Shown: piece after piece, positions 31,441-43,640 of the stretch
Layout: each line of letters opens with the position of its first letter
How positions within the stretch are numbered: the stretch's first letter is position 1
DNA from: Galaxea fascicularis
Lineage: Eukaryota; Cnidaria; Anthozoa; Scleractinia; Euphylliidae
Direction of reading: 5' to 3'
Length of the DNA stretch: 64,000 nt
Assembly: GCA_948470475.1 (NCBI GenBank)
Contig: OX419338.1
Coordinates: 28,020,717 to 28,084,716 of the forward strand
Program-made: the position numbers and the translations under genes
The notes under the pieces: model-generated
Databases searched by the model: none
The model's input: the letters and a program-made list of their open reading frames with translations, nothing else
Told to the model about the DNA's origin: nothing

Positions 31441-32644
31441 TTTTTTTTTTTTTTTTACAAATATGTTTATTTACAAAAAAAAAGCATTACTTACACAATT
31501 ACTTACATCATTTACACGACTTTACATACATTGACGGCAATAGGGAGCTTGGGCAACTTACAAACTACTTACAATACACTTATACACTACTTACAGAACG
31601 GTACTTATATATGATAGCAGTATACAGCATAGATACAATAAAGAAAGTAGCGTAATAATAGGAACAGTGAGCTAGTTAAGATAGATAAGGAGACAGTATC
31701 CATTTTTTTGTAAAGAAGTCTTTCCTACTGATTATTTTTTCAGTTTCATATTTGGCAACAATTTTTGCTCGAAATCCATGAATGTTGGGAAGAATTTGCT
31801 TATTTCTGCAATTCCACAAGAAAAGCTTTCCAATTATTATAAAATAGTTTAGCATTATATGTAACGGGTCAGTAGTTTCAGTAATAATTCCAACAAGCAC
31901 ATTTTGCAGGGATAGGCGGATTCTTTGGCTCGAGATAATGCACCAGTAAATTTCAAAATCCTTCCAGAACTGCTTAGAATAGGGGCAGTGGAAGAGCAGA
32001 TGGTTTAGTGATTTAGGCTGACCTTTGCAGAAACTACATAAATCATTAGTTCTAAAACCTATTTTGTATAACTTGGTGTTTGTATAAAGAATTGAGTTAA
32101 GAACTTTGTATTGAAAAGCTTTAACATACGATTCAAGAGTGACGGAGTGAGGTAACTGGAAAATTTGTTTCAATTGGTCACTAGTAAGATTAAAATCGCT
32201 CTGTAATTTATAAGCGATATAAGGAAGTTGTGCTTTGTCCCTGATAAGTAGAGCATAGAATTCTTTTGACTTCTTTGTAGTTACGTCAAATATATTGTCA
32301 TCAATCACGAACGTTGGGGGATTTATTGATGGAAGCCAATCTTTATCTCTTAAAGGAGATGGAATAGACCGACGTAGGCCAGCCAACTGCAAAATGTTTG
32401 TTTTATTTATTTTGTTCGAGAGGTGATTATAGGCATCTGAAACATTTAAATTAAACAAAAGGTCTTGGGTATATACAATTCCAGCTTCGTAATAGTTTTT
32501 GTAGTGGACAGGCTTATTGTCTATTCTGATTTCACAGTTATTCCAAATAATATTCGTCCAATTCTTTTCTGTCGCAAAAGTCCGACGGAACTCTGACCAC
32601 CAAGACAAGAGTTCGTTATAAAATTGAGAATCAATTGTATAATT
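31441..32644 (-). mobile_element. 5'-truncated LINE (Tx1/L1-like) with 13-bp target-site duplication
   Basis: A 3' poly(A) (poly(T) on the plus strand at about 31439-31456) follows a short 3' untranslated region. The 5' end stops inside ORF2. CACGCGTGCTCTT occurs exactly at both borders (31428-31440 and 32645-32657). Truncation, a tail and a duplication of this length are the signature of target-primed reverse transcription. Confidence 0.92.
31676..32644 (-). CDS. C-terminal fragment of LINE ORF2
   Basis: An open frame of about 322 codons to TAA. The C-terminal part has the zinc-binding module LCSFCKGQPKSLNHLLFHC (C-x2-C-x10-H-x4-C) followed by FWKDFEIYW, as in the zf-RVT region downstream of RT in L1/Tx1-type LINEs. 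The endonuclease and RT are missing because of the 5' truncation, so it is non-functional. No stop or frameshift is seen, which points to recent insertion. Confidence 0.85.
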   Translation of the reverse strand, partial: NYTIDSQFYNELLSWWSEFRRTFATEKNWTNIIWNNCEIRIDNKPVHYKNYYEAGIVYTQDLLFNLNVSDAYNHLSNKINKTNILQLAGLRRSIPSPLRDKDWLPSINPPTFVIDDNIFDVTTKKSKEFYALLIRDKAQLPYIAYKLQSDFNLTSDQLKQIFQLPHSVTLESYVKAFQYKVLNSILYTNTKLYKIGFRTNDLCSFCKGQPKSLNHLLFHCPYSKQFWKDFEIYWCIISSQRIRLSLQNVLVGIITETTDPLHIMLNYFIIIGKLFLWNCRNKQILPNIHGFRAKIVAKYETEKIISRKDFFTKKWILSPYLS

Positions 32645-32657
32645 CACGCGTGCTCTT

Positions 32658-35524
32658 ACTTTTTATAGATATGGCGTGTGTTGTTTACGCGCGCGCGTTC
32701 CGCTAAAAACACTTTGAAGCCTCTTTAATTTAAACCGAGAATGTGTTCAAATTTCGTAAATTCGGAGTGCAAGTCGAACGCAATAGTTGCCTACGACTAG
32801 GGATTTGATTTTTCAGGCAACATCTAAATTGGGCCATTTGCAACAGAATTTGTGTGTGTGTCTTTTTTTTAAGAAGCCTTGCAAGTAGTAAGCGTCTCTG
32901 GATCTTATCTCCAAAGGGAATCTTTGTGGCGTCTGCTCAGTTTCCACTGGGATCCAGCAGATCGGCTCTGCCAAGTTACCGATTACAGCACCATTGACAC
33001 CTTAGTTTGATAAGCCAAATTGTTTCAAGTCTTGCATGTACTTACGTGGCTCTGGCGGAAATATTGGTTCTGGTGGTGGCATAACCGTTGTAGTTTGTTT
33101 GAACTGTGATGGGGATTGAAAAACGTCTTTACTGCAGTAGCCGCACTTGTTTACTGAACTGGGGCTGTCTGCGTAGACTGTGGAACTGCTGTGGTTCTTG
33201 TTGATGAGCTGCTGGCTGAAGCCGTCGAGAAGCAAACGACAGGGAGAACATATACACACGCGAACAGAAACATCATGTGATAGAAGTAGCTCTTCCGTAA
33301 TTAATAGATCCAATATAAATAGGAATACTCAGTATCTCGGTAGAAGTTTCATATGTTGTCTGAAGAGAAGCTGACTCTGTCACAGTCGTTGCCCAGCTGT
33401 TGACTGGTTTACATGCGTTCCATCATCCGTATAACGTTTGAGGATAAAGGAATTAATATTCCAGTGTTCAGTGGTTTCTGCTTAGTTAACAGCTGCTCAC
33501 ACCATTTGATGAGCATTTTTTCTTCCTTTACTTATAGTCGGGCTTTCACTAAAAGACCAACTTACGCCATTTAAGGTAGATTTCCACTGCCGCTCAATTT
33601 TTACGTGCGTATAGACATCAGATTTCCACTGTAGCGTAATTTTTACGTGCGTACAGACCTAAACTTTAACTGGCTTTACGTGCGTAAATAAAATAGAAAC
33701 GATGTATAGAAGGTTGCGCGTAAATGCAAAATTAAAGTTGAGCGAGGTTCAACTTTTACGTTTACACACGAGCTTTCATATTCTTGGTTTTCAGTCTTTT
33801 TTGTGCAAGTCACGCAAGTTTAAAAAGAAAATTATCAATCATTCAATGGATTAAGTCACGAAATTGAGATATTTTAGAAGAGTAATAAATAAACAAAATC
33901 CCAAAGTCTCAGGGCTGTGCCATAATCCGTACTCGAGTTGTTCGGAGTTTAGTGTGAACGGGCCATGATGGTGTCCCTCCGAGGGGCTCCAATATGGCGG
34001 CCGGAAACGAGTGGAAACATCTAAAATTTACTTTGGCTATTTCAAAGGCTTTCTTCTCTCTTTTGAGCTTGCAAACATTCACATAGACGCTTCTCTTGCT
34101 CTGTTGGCTTTTCAGACCTCTAAAAAGACGCTGAATCGATGTTTTCATGTACGTGACATGTGCTTGTGAGCAGATATCTTTATGCCACGCACTGTGAATA
34201 AATCTAAAATTCAAACTGCTCTATTTTCAAAATAAAGCACGCCACCGAGCTGAAGACATGCTAGCAGATAAATTTCTAAAATGTATGTTACGTGATGAAG
34301 TTGGCAGTTGGCTTTATGCGCATAAAAAAAGTAAAAGTTTAGGCGAGTTTCAACGTTTACGTGCGACCTTTTATATGCCAACTTATAAATTAAGAACGTC
34401 TAAGTTTTTGGCGATTCGGTCCGTTCACGGTTCGGCCAATCTAAATATTTCATTTTCCTCACAAAAACAGGAAACCAACTTTTGTGGATGAAGTCTGTTT
34501 TAAAGTGTTTGAAGTTTATTTTGGATATAACAAAGCAACATAGCGTGGATCAAAAAACTAAATTTTGCGCTAATTTCATTTTTTTTCTCTCAATTTTTAG
34601 CTTTACTTGAATTTTTATAATATGAATTTATAACGAAAAACGTCCGTGCACGGTTCGGCCAATCCAAGTTTTCATTTTTTTTTTCACTATAATAGAAAAA
34701 AAAACAAATGTATATAGTGTTTGAAGTTTAATTTATTTTTAAAACAGCGAAATAACGTAGTGGATCGAAGAAGGAAAAGTTGGACTAATTTTTCGTTTTT
34801 TCCGTTACTTTTTGCTAACGTAAGAATTAAAAGATAATGGATTTATTATCAAAAACAGCTTTTTGGGCAGTTTTTACATTTTGCTGTTTTTCCACGAAAA
34901 TTAGAAAATTGAATTAACAGGATAACCTTGATCAGTTGTTTAATTTTTCCATTTTTTTCTATTTTTGGGAAAAAATGGAACAATGAAAACTGAAATTTTA
35001 TATCGTAACTATTTAACTTTTCTATTTTTCGAATTGACCAGTGACCTGTTGGACCGACCACGCCTGTGCCTTGTTGATTAACGGCAGCCGCCGCGAAGAT
35101 TCTAGCTTTACATCACTTATTTATCTAGACAATGATTTTTTCTGTCCAAAATTAAAATCGTTAGCTCAGCTTGTAATTAGCCGCTACATTCCCAAAAGTA
35201 AAACAAATCCACAATCTTTCAAGCCGATCAGTATCTTCAACTAATTCACTTTCTGCGGCTGACTGGAGGTGTTGTCACACCAAATTGCTACTAAAAAGTA
35301 CTTCGACAACATAAAGCTGGACTTTGCAATAGTGGCAGAACGAAGGAATAATTACTAGTTACGTTGTCTTTTTGCTGATGACCTCAGAGGAAATATGCCA
35401 CGAGCAGTTTATAGTTTTGTCGCGCAATTTTTGGATGGCAGCTGACATAAAATGACGCATTTTCGTTTACTCCACCTTTCTAGCCCACATTGACCAGAAA
35501 AAAAAAATATCCCTGCAAACTGTG
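32658..35524. other. No confident gene; weak exon candidate and a duplicated segment
   Basis: A 103-codon minus frame (33002-33313) ends with a proline-rich stretch (TTTVMPPPEPIFPPEPRKY) and holds a CGYC motif. It could be the last exon of an unknown gene but has no recognisable family. Two related blocks about 240 bases apart (about 34400-34590 and 34640-34810) share CACGGTTCGGCCAATC and a following GTTTGAAGTTTA phrase, forming a diverged tandem duplication. Confidence 0.3.
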
Positions 35525-35815
35525 GAGGCAGGATGGCCGAGTGGTTTAGGGCGCTGGATTTCAATGCGGTGACCCGGGTTCAAATCCCGCTCTGGCCACT
35601 AGCTGGTGTTGTTCTGGGTAAATGCCTGATTCAATTCCTCGGTCATCCTTGTAAATAGCCAACTGGTCTGCCTCCCGCCAGTTGGAATTTTTATCATGTT
35701 ATCTTTATTTGAATTATTTGTTTCTTGAGATTTAAGTGGAGTGCCTGTAAACTAGCTTGGATAGCTAAGTGCACTCCACTATAAACACAGTATTTATTTA
35801 TTTTATTTTTAATAC
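35525..35815 (+). mobile_element. tRNA(Leu/Ser)-like SINE
   Basis: The head GGATGGCCGAGTGGTTTAGG (A box) and GGGTTCAAATCCC (B box, about 35576-35588) is a type II tRNA-like sequence with mismatched stems. It is followed by a tRNA-unrelated body and an AT-rich tail (ACAGTATTTATTTATTTTA). The tail also occurs alone at 21820-21897. The extra body and damaged acceptor stem argue against a working tRNA gene. Confidence 0.75.
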
Positions 35816-36803
35816 TGACCTGTAAGTTTTGAGGTATTGAAAATAGCCAACTGAAAGCTGGAGGGAGAAAAACTTTTCAGAGTTCTGATCATGTTTGTTA
35901 GATAAATACTTGGTCGCGATCGCAAATAAGTAAAGTCATGAGGAGAAAATTGGTGTCTCTCTTATGAGCCACGGGACTGGCCATGCGAGCAAGACCCACT
36001 TGTTATCTCTCCACATGGCACGGACTTGCAAATAAGAAACTTTTTACCCCTGGACGGTACGTGTACCTTCCCTCCATGAATTTTCATAAAAATCAAAAAT
36101 TGAAAATAAAAAAAAATACGAATCTCCAATTTAACTTTTTATCTTCAGAAAAGCAAAAATCATGTGAGAACTTTCAATTTTTGATTTGTTTGTTCTTTCA
36201 CTGAAGTGGCGAAGTTACATTCCAATTTAGATTTTCTTTGTTTCGAATGTAATGAAAATAGAAAACTGACAAAATTTGCTAGATATTTCGTAACAAACGA
36301 ACATGCAAGAAACACTTCCAAGACTGAAAAGTCAAACATCAAAATCAATTTTTGATCTTCGTATTTACGAAAATCAGAAATTGAAAATGGACAAAACAAG
36401 GAGGGAAGGGAGGGGATGATGAGGCTGTAAAGAACCAAGATGAGGGGTGTATAAACCTGATCATTTCGTGTAACGAGAACAGGACATCCGATTTACAACT
36501 TGAACTTTATTCGTAACTTTGATATGTACAAAATAATGACCGCATATTTTTTTTCTTGTTATAAAATAAAACGTATTCTGAAAGCGTTTTCTGGCATGCG
36601 GTCCGTCAGAGAGGATAACAAATTGATAAATCACTTTTGAAAAACAATGGTCTTAGCAAGTTCCCTCACCTTTCAGTTGACAGTCCACACGGTGAGAGGG
36701 AAACCTACAAGCAAGACCTAGAAATATAAAGGAACATGACGCCTGAAGGCGTTAACGTGGGATGCGTAAAGGGGTCCTAATTTCTGAATTCGCTCTCAGG
36801 ATC
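35816..36803. other. No gene seen
   Basis: AT-rich, no motif. Confidence 0.4.
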
Positions 36804-37228
36804 AATAGACCTTTCACGGTAAAATCCGCCATTTTGAAGATAGGGCAAACAGCGCGCGAAATACAGTGTTTGTATGGGGATTGCGATGTGAACAAGTAAC
36901 TTTGTAATACTGGCAATCGGTAAAGGTAATTTAGAGGGCCAGACATTATATTCCTTTTAAAGCTGAGGGATACAGCTGAGCTAGAAAGCGAGTAAACGCG
37001 TTTTTAATTTTCCATACATTTGCCTGTATTCTCCGCGAAGACAGGCGGGAATAACTTACTGGCAAATGTATGGGAAATTAATAACGCGATTACTCGCTTT
37101 CTAGCTCGTCCAGATTGCCAGTATTACAAAGTTACTTGTTCACATCGCAATCCCCATACAAACACTGTATTTCGCGCGGTGTTTGCCCCATCTTCAAAAT
37201 GGCGGATTTTACCGCGAAAAGGTCTATT
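36804..37228. mobile_element. Foldback element with arms of about 115 bases
   Basis: The left arm 36804-36920 (AATAGACCTTTCACGGTAAA ... TAATACTGGCAATC) is complementary to the right arm 37115-37228 (GATTGCCAGTATTAC ... CGCGAAAAGGTCTATT). Inside, 36978-37015 pairs with 37064-37104 (CTAGAAAGCGAGTAA and its complement). No protein. Confidence 0.7.
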
Positions 37229-38090
37229 TTACAGCAGCGAGTCAGGTACTCTCGAACTACTATTTTATGCTGTTTGGATTGCTCCTCCCGAATTGGAGGG
37301 GCTTATGCCCATAAACCTTTCCTCGTTTGCCTACCCAAGAAATATTTCGGGAAACAATGTTTCCGCAACAATGTTTCCTCATTTGCGGGAACCTTTACAC
37401 GCCGACTTGGCCTTTTCGTGATACATAAATAAAGTCACGCGCAAGTCACGCAACGAAAGCCTTAAGGTGCCAGACCTGGAGGTGACAGACGTCAAGGCCC
37501 TTAGATGAAGCGTGCTCTTATCCAGTGTCTGCGAACTTTCATTTGTAGCTCTGTTTTTTCACTAAGGTAAGAGAAAACTTCTTAATCATGAGTGTAGGAA
37601 AGATTCCTCACAGCCCCAAACATTAATAATGCATGCATTATTCTCAATGTCCAAAAATGCATGCATAGCCAGGAATGTGTGAGGCTGTTCGGAAGGCTTG
37701 CCCGTGAGTAATATTTTGTCGTCGTTAAACGTTGATTATTTTTCTCTCGTGCTGTTGTCATAAAATGCAGACTGGAGATTGCAGACTGCGTATAAAAGGC
37801 AGACAACAATCTTGGACAAAACTGTTAAGAAAATTGAGCTCCAAAGCCTCTCCATGTGGAACACTAACAACCGAGTTTCACCACCCTCCCTCCCCCAATT
37901 CAATGTTGTTTGTGGCTCCCAAACGTTTCCTTAAGAATTGCGGCTTCCTAAATCCAACATTGAATAGAGGGAGGGGGAAGGGGAAGTTGCCGTAGTAATA
38001 CTGTTGAGCCAGACGTTTTCATGAACGATTTTTGGGCACGAAGAGGCAGATTTAGTTTTGTCCAAGATTGTACATGTAGGTATAAAATGC
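37229..38090. other. No gene seen; internal inverted words
   Basis: Around 37880-37980 the phrases CCCTCCCTCCCCCAATTCAA and CATTGAATAGAGGGAGGGGG are mirror copies. CTTGGACAAAAC and GTTTTGTCCAAG form a wider pair at 37812 and 38057. This is probably another foldback unit. Confidence 0.4.
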
Positions 38091-38905
38091 GGATTGCAGA
38101 CTGCAGAATCGGTATAAAATGCTTGCAGACTGACACCAAAACCTGATTTCTGTCAAATACACGATAGGTTTTCAATATCTTAAATCTATGCTAGAGACAC
38201 ACAATTGCCTTTCCAAGTTACATGTATCCTGACCAAGAACCAAGGGTCGAGAATTACCTTGGGTGTCAGAGGTTATTTTTTTATGCATGGAGGAGGGAAA
38301 TTACATGGCAAAGCTACGTCCTCTTTTGCTCTTAAATGGAGTTAGAGCCCTTGTCACTTGCATCTTCTGAATGTTAACAACCCTATAACATGATATCTTG
38401 CTCGGGCTTCACACAAATTACTTGATATGTGAACAATTTCCTGTGTAGATGAACATGAATATATGAAATCATATATCTGAATTTCGTACGATGCCTACCC
38501 TAAAAACAAAATGCGTAAATGACATGGAATGCACCCGTGAAACCCAGAGTGCCAATTACATGTGTCTGAAAGAAAACCACAGCACACTTCCACCAAGAGT
38601 TACATGTAAAACCCTTCAAGTAAAATAGGTTGTATCCTATCAATAAAAAAAATTAAGACACAAAATGCATGAAGCCAAGCTGTTTATTATCCAGTATTTT
38701 CAATCCGCTGATGAGAAATGGCTGCATCAAATGAAAGCTAGCAAAGCGAACCAAAGTGAAACCAACTGTTTTGGCTCATCTCAGAAGGGTGATTGCATGA
38801 CATTACAGTGGGTTAGAAATTGAAAATGTATTGTGTTTTTGACAGAGATGGTTTTGGTGTCAGTCTGCAATCTGCATTTATACCTAGTCTGCAGTCTGCA
38901 TTTTT
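38091..38905. repeat. Inverted pair of GCAGACTGCAGA repeats
   Basis: 38091-38165 (ATTGCAGACTGCAGAATCGG ... GCAGACTGACACCAAAACC) is mirrored at 38825-38905 (GGTTTTGGTGTCAGTCTGC ... AGTCTGCAGTCTGC). The roughly 650 bases between contain no gene. Confidence 0.5.
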
Positions 38906-40160
38906 TACTGGCTGACAAACAAAATGTGAGAGCCAAATTCGAAGACATGAATACATACTTGCCTTGCTGTAAATACTGTTGGGTGAATCGGAATTGTTCG
39001 GCTTCATGATGACCTTTTACGATGATGGTCTTTAGTTAATCTTTTATACCCAGTATATAAGTGTAGCCTATTGCTCTAAGTGTTGCCTATAGCACTTTAC
39101 TTTCTTTGTTCCTTAATGTTTATTATAACATATCATAACAATCAGCTCGTGACAAACAATCTCAGCGTCGCTTCTTATCCATAAATCTTTAAGACCGCAG
39201 AGTAACTTCACACTCAATTTTGCAGCAATAATACATGTGCAGTAGGATGTAAGCTTTGTTCAAAAGAAAGCTCAAATTGGCTGCTGCATCCTGTGCGGTT
39301 TGCATTGACATGTTTTGTTGCTATCTTGAGTTTTAAATCAGTTGGGGGGCCAACCTCTCAGGCAAACATGTGATAAACGCATTTCTTTCATTTTCATGCT
39401 ATACTCTGTAAAGTAGGATACCATGTCAGCTAATATTCATAAATCACCATTCCTTCCTTGTCTACTTTTAATGAAAGTCAATGTCACCTAAGAAAACAGT
39501 ACAATTATGCTGTTGTTAATAAATCACAATTTACCTCTGAAATCGATGCTAGAATGCTGAAAATTGCATATTTTGAAAATTTTCTGGGGGAGCACAGCCC
39601 CCAGACCCCCCACCCCCTCCCCTAGCTCAGTTGTCACAGCTGCCTACATGTACTTTTCCAGAGTCGACCACCTACTTCAAAACATTTTGAAAAACCCGAA
39701 TAGTGTGTGGTAGTGACTGACTTGAAAAACTTTGGGTACTTTGGTCACTGTGCACATTTGCTTTTCATCACTTGTGTAAGGGTTTACTGACTTACCTCTC
39801 TACCCTTGTAATGTACTTTAATGTAGAAATATTTGTAAATAGTGCAAAAGTGAATAAATTGAACTTAAGAATTGAAACTTAATCTCAAATGCCTTTCAAT
39901 TTTTAAAATAGCGAGCTGCAAGGCAGTAAAAAATAATGATTTGTCAGAGCAGGTTTTAGATTTTAGATGTCACAAATAATATTTATTGGCAGCTATTAAA
40001 AATTGCTTTAGTTTGCTTTTCTATCCTCTTTGGTTTTTTAAAACAACTTACCAGCTAGAAGCAAAACAGCATGCTTACGGTCATTCATTTTCATCCTGAA
40101 TTCTGATTGGTTATTATCACAGTAATTACTGTCACACATAAAGATGGGGTTTAACAAATT
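38906..40160. other. No gene seen
   Basis: Low-complexity phrases, including CTGGGGGAGCACAGCCCCCA at about 39585, a short perfect-type hairpin. Confidence 0.35.
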
Positions 40161-40161
40161 T

Positions 40162-40520
40162 AGTGACAGAAAATGAACAACAATGCAATAACACCTGACT
40201 GAAAAGAGACCCCAACCCCCTTCAAAAGGGTGGGAGGGTAGGGTTTCATAGCCTAATGCTAGAAGATGGTCCAACTGAATAATCTCGAAGCACATGTTGA
40301 AACAGCGTGAGCAAACGGAATAGCCAAAAAGAAAATGAACAACAAAAATGAACAATGATTTAACAACACCTGACTGAAAAGAGACCCCAATCCCCTTAAA
40401 AAGGGTGGGAGGGTAGGGTTTTCATGGCCTAATGCTAGAAGATGGAACAACTGAATAATCTCGAAGCACATGTTGAAACAACATGACCTAACGGAATAGC
40501 CAATGACTAAGTGCTACATG
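40162..40520. repeat. Tandem duplication, two copies
   Basis: ACACCTGACTGAAAAGAGAC and the following 140 bases (to ATGTTGAAAC) occur at about 40191 and again at about 40367 with few differences, giving a period of 160-180 bases with an indel. Confidence 0.75.
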
Positions 40521-43500
40521 TATTAAATGCTTCATTAATTAACATAAATTAATACTTCCCATTTGCACTAGATGTACTTGGCTAGAGTTAGCTTTCGTTT
40601 TCATTTTGGAGCCACTTGAAAGCTGCTCCAAGAACTCACAGTTGATCAGCCAACAGTATCCTAAGTGGTTCTAAGTATAAATGGTAGCCTGAGTTTCAGG
40701 CAATTCTTGGGAGTTATGGTAGGGAGCAAGAGGGGTGGATGAGGTAGAGGTGCTGATGCTTGGGTTACTTTAATGAAAGAAAATATTTCACCGAAAAAAA
40801 TATATGCACTGCTGCATTTAGGTAAAGATTTCAAATGCCATGTTGATGAACACATTTCAGACTGTATTTGGAACAAGTGGCCACTACACCAAGTAGATCA
40901 CTTTCTTTTCCCTTAGCTTATACTTCATTATCATAATGTTTGCAAAGTATGTTGGCCATTTTTTTTTCTGATATCAGCTATCAGAGATAATTCTCACATA
41001 TCAATTTGCAAACACAATCAAACAATTTCCTGACCTTTCTTGCCTTCATTTTTTTCCTTCACAATACCAAGGGGTTCAACGACATGTGCTTACATGTATG
41101 ACTGAGACAAGTGTCTTATTGTTTTGTTAAGAAGCTTAGCCAGTACTTGTGTGGCATGAAAAATCACGCTGTACTTGGGTTTAAAATGTGCTTATTTGGT
41201 ACTCTGTTGAGGGGAATGTGTAAGAGGTAATTGGCAAGTATCCAAAAGATGATTCTCACTAAAAATGAGAGTGTATTTCACAAGAAATCAACATGACTTA
41301 CAGCACCTCATTTACAATATTTTTATTTGCCAAGAAAAAGGCCAACTGTGATGTCCTGGGGACCAGTTTAGTCGTCACATTACTTTTAGGCATTGCGCTC
41401 TGATCTCATTTTTATGGCAAGTGCCATGTGCTCAGTGTAACGTGGTTTTGTATCTGCTTTCACATGCTACACTGTAATTATACCTCACAGACTGAGGTAG
41501 AAAGCTACAGCAATGTATTGATATCAATCACCATTCTTTGATTCTGACGTAAATGGTAGGTTGATAAATGTTATTGGTTTAGTATGCAACCTAATGCCTT
41601 CAAGATATTATTCACTTTTTTGTTGGAAAACTGTTGAAAATGTCTGCATAAAATCCCTGGTAATACGTTTCAAGAGATGAACAGCAAATACCACCATGTT
41701 TTGTCCAGTCCATATCAGTAGTGGTTACCTGTGTTTTCTTTTGCTGTTTCATATGATAACAGGCAAACAAAACCATTGTTATGTACAGCTGCATCTGTTT
41801 TTTTTTCTGTTGTATATTTGTTGGATGCTTTGAGTTGCAATCTGGCCATGGGGCTTTCATTTTTATCATCTTTCTTAGTGTATCAATGTGGTGTTATCCA
41901 TCCTTACTCATGCCCTATATTCCTAACCCTATCCCCCACCTCAGCACCACAACCCCCCCCTCTCCCCCCGCTTTTGCAGTGGTACCAAGTCATTATATTC
42001 TAGCCTTGGTCAGCTTTGGAACCATGGAAATGTGGATGGGCTTGGCCAGTTTGCCAGGAACATGATGCGAGGTAGAAGTTGTCTTCTGCAAAAACTGTAA
42101 GGCCTCCTTCGTGCTTACTGGGTAGCCTTCTTATGTAGCTGTCTTCTCTAGCTTGTGTCAACTTAAGGAGGCTAAAAACGGTTTTTAGCTGCACGCGCGC
42201 GCGCAATCTGCACACGCCATAACTAAGATGCACGCGTCAGCCGAATGAATCAAAATCAAGCTCACCGGAAGGTAAATACTGCGTAAAATCGCGCAAACCG
42301 GAAATAAAATCTGCCGAAAACATTTGTTTTTAGCTCGAAACTTTGCTCGGTGAGTTATCTTGATTTTTTGCAAGCACGCACTATTCACGATGACAATTCA
42401 AATATAAAAGTTTCGGGGAAAATTATCTAATCGAATTTTTTGTAAGCAATAAAACACGTTTAGTTATTCAGATAATTTACAAAAACTGGCATTTATAGGA
42501 CCTTTTTGTAGACCTGGCGCGTTGCCATGGTAACTGATATGACGTCATAAGCACCCTTAAAATATAGCCCAGCAATAGAGTTCCAAGGAGACATATAGTT
42601 TGCCTATACCATTAAATATCTTTCTTTGTAATTTTTCATCGTTTCGCAAACACTGCATCAACGAAAAACCCTTGCATGTGTTACATTTCTTGCTTGTTTC
42701 ACAATCTATTTGTAGCCATTCAGTCTAGTGAGCATAAGGGTATCGATGGTCCCCAGCGAGGATCTTCATCCCTGATGTTCACTCCAAAATGCGCCAGCAA
42801 TCCCACAATAGAGTTTTTATGAGTGATACTGTACTGCTATCATGGTGTCCTAAAGTGATCTTTAAGAAGAGGTACTATTTATTAATTGGCTTAGTTCCTT
42901 TCCCCCAGGTGAGGAATACGAGCAAAAGTGCTGAGGAATGCCTACCATCTCCAAAAGGCCCTGTCAGTCAGTCATTTGTCACACCTCCACATTTGGTGAC
43001 CTTGATAATACAATGTAGCTAAGTGACAATGTGAAAAGGCGAGTCCCCAGTGCCTTTAAACATTTGGAACCTGTGTCTAAGGGAAGAATATCCCCGAATA
43101 AAAAACCCTGGCCCTCCAGGTTGGGGGTTGGGCATGGGATCAGTCCCCCCATCCTGTAAAAACATATACCGATTAAGGAAACTAGCAATTGCGTTTTAGT
43201 CCACAATCTTAAAGGAGGCGTATTTTTTCCACATTTTTGTACACCACTCATTCACTTTGTTCTTTGTATGTTTCTGTACAGTTGAACAAATATATATAAT
43301 GTATAATGGAACTACTAGCAGAACAAAAATATGTGATATGTCCATGTTTCTGTTAAACGACCGCAGCTGAGCTGGGAGCCATCCCTTTGTTGATCATACA
43401 ACCAGAGATTACTATGTATTTACATGTACCTGTAGAACACTGCTTTGTAATATAGGGTTACAAATCCACCGTGTTCCAACATTCCATGTGACTGAAGCCA

Positions 43501-43632
43501 TTCAGTAACGCCTTTTCGCCCACGTATTTTTGTTCGTAAAAGCATAAGCAGGATGTTATTTAATATTAATGTTGTTCTGAAAACTGTACCGTGCATCAGA
43601 CATCCCCTTTTTTACTGTTTTGTATGTCCTAG
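40521..43632. other. No confident gene; possible exon at 42910-43000
   Basis: CCTTTCCCCCAG|GTGAGG (acceptor) and CACATTTG|GTGACC (donor) bracket an open frame (RNTSKSAEECLPSPKGP). It might be an upstream exon of the zinc-finger gene, but its exit phase does not match the exon at 43633. The rest shows no gene. Confidence 0.3.
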
Positions 43633-43640
43633 GAACCACA

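Noticed and set aside
35530..35600. tRNA-Leu or tRNA-Ser gene
   Set aside because: The acceptor stem is mismatched, and the body and tail recur at 21820. It is a SINE head.
43620..43640. Earlier start for the intact zinc-finger protein
   Set aside because: The upstream codons lie within a pyrimidine tract and 3' splice site, and the first ATG is at 43641.
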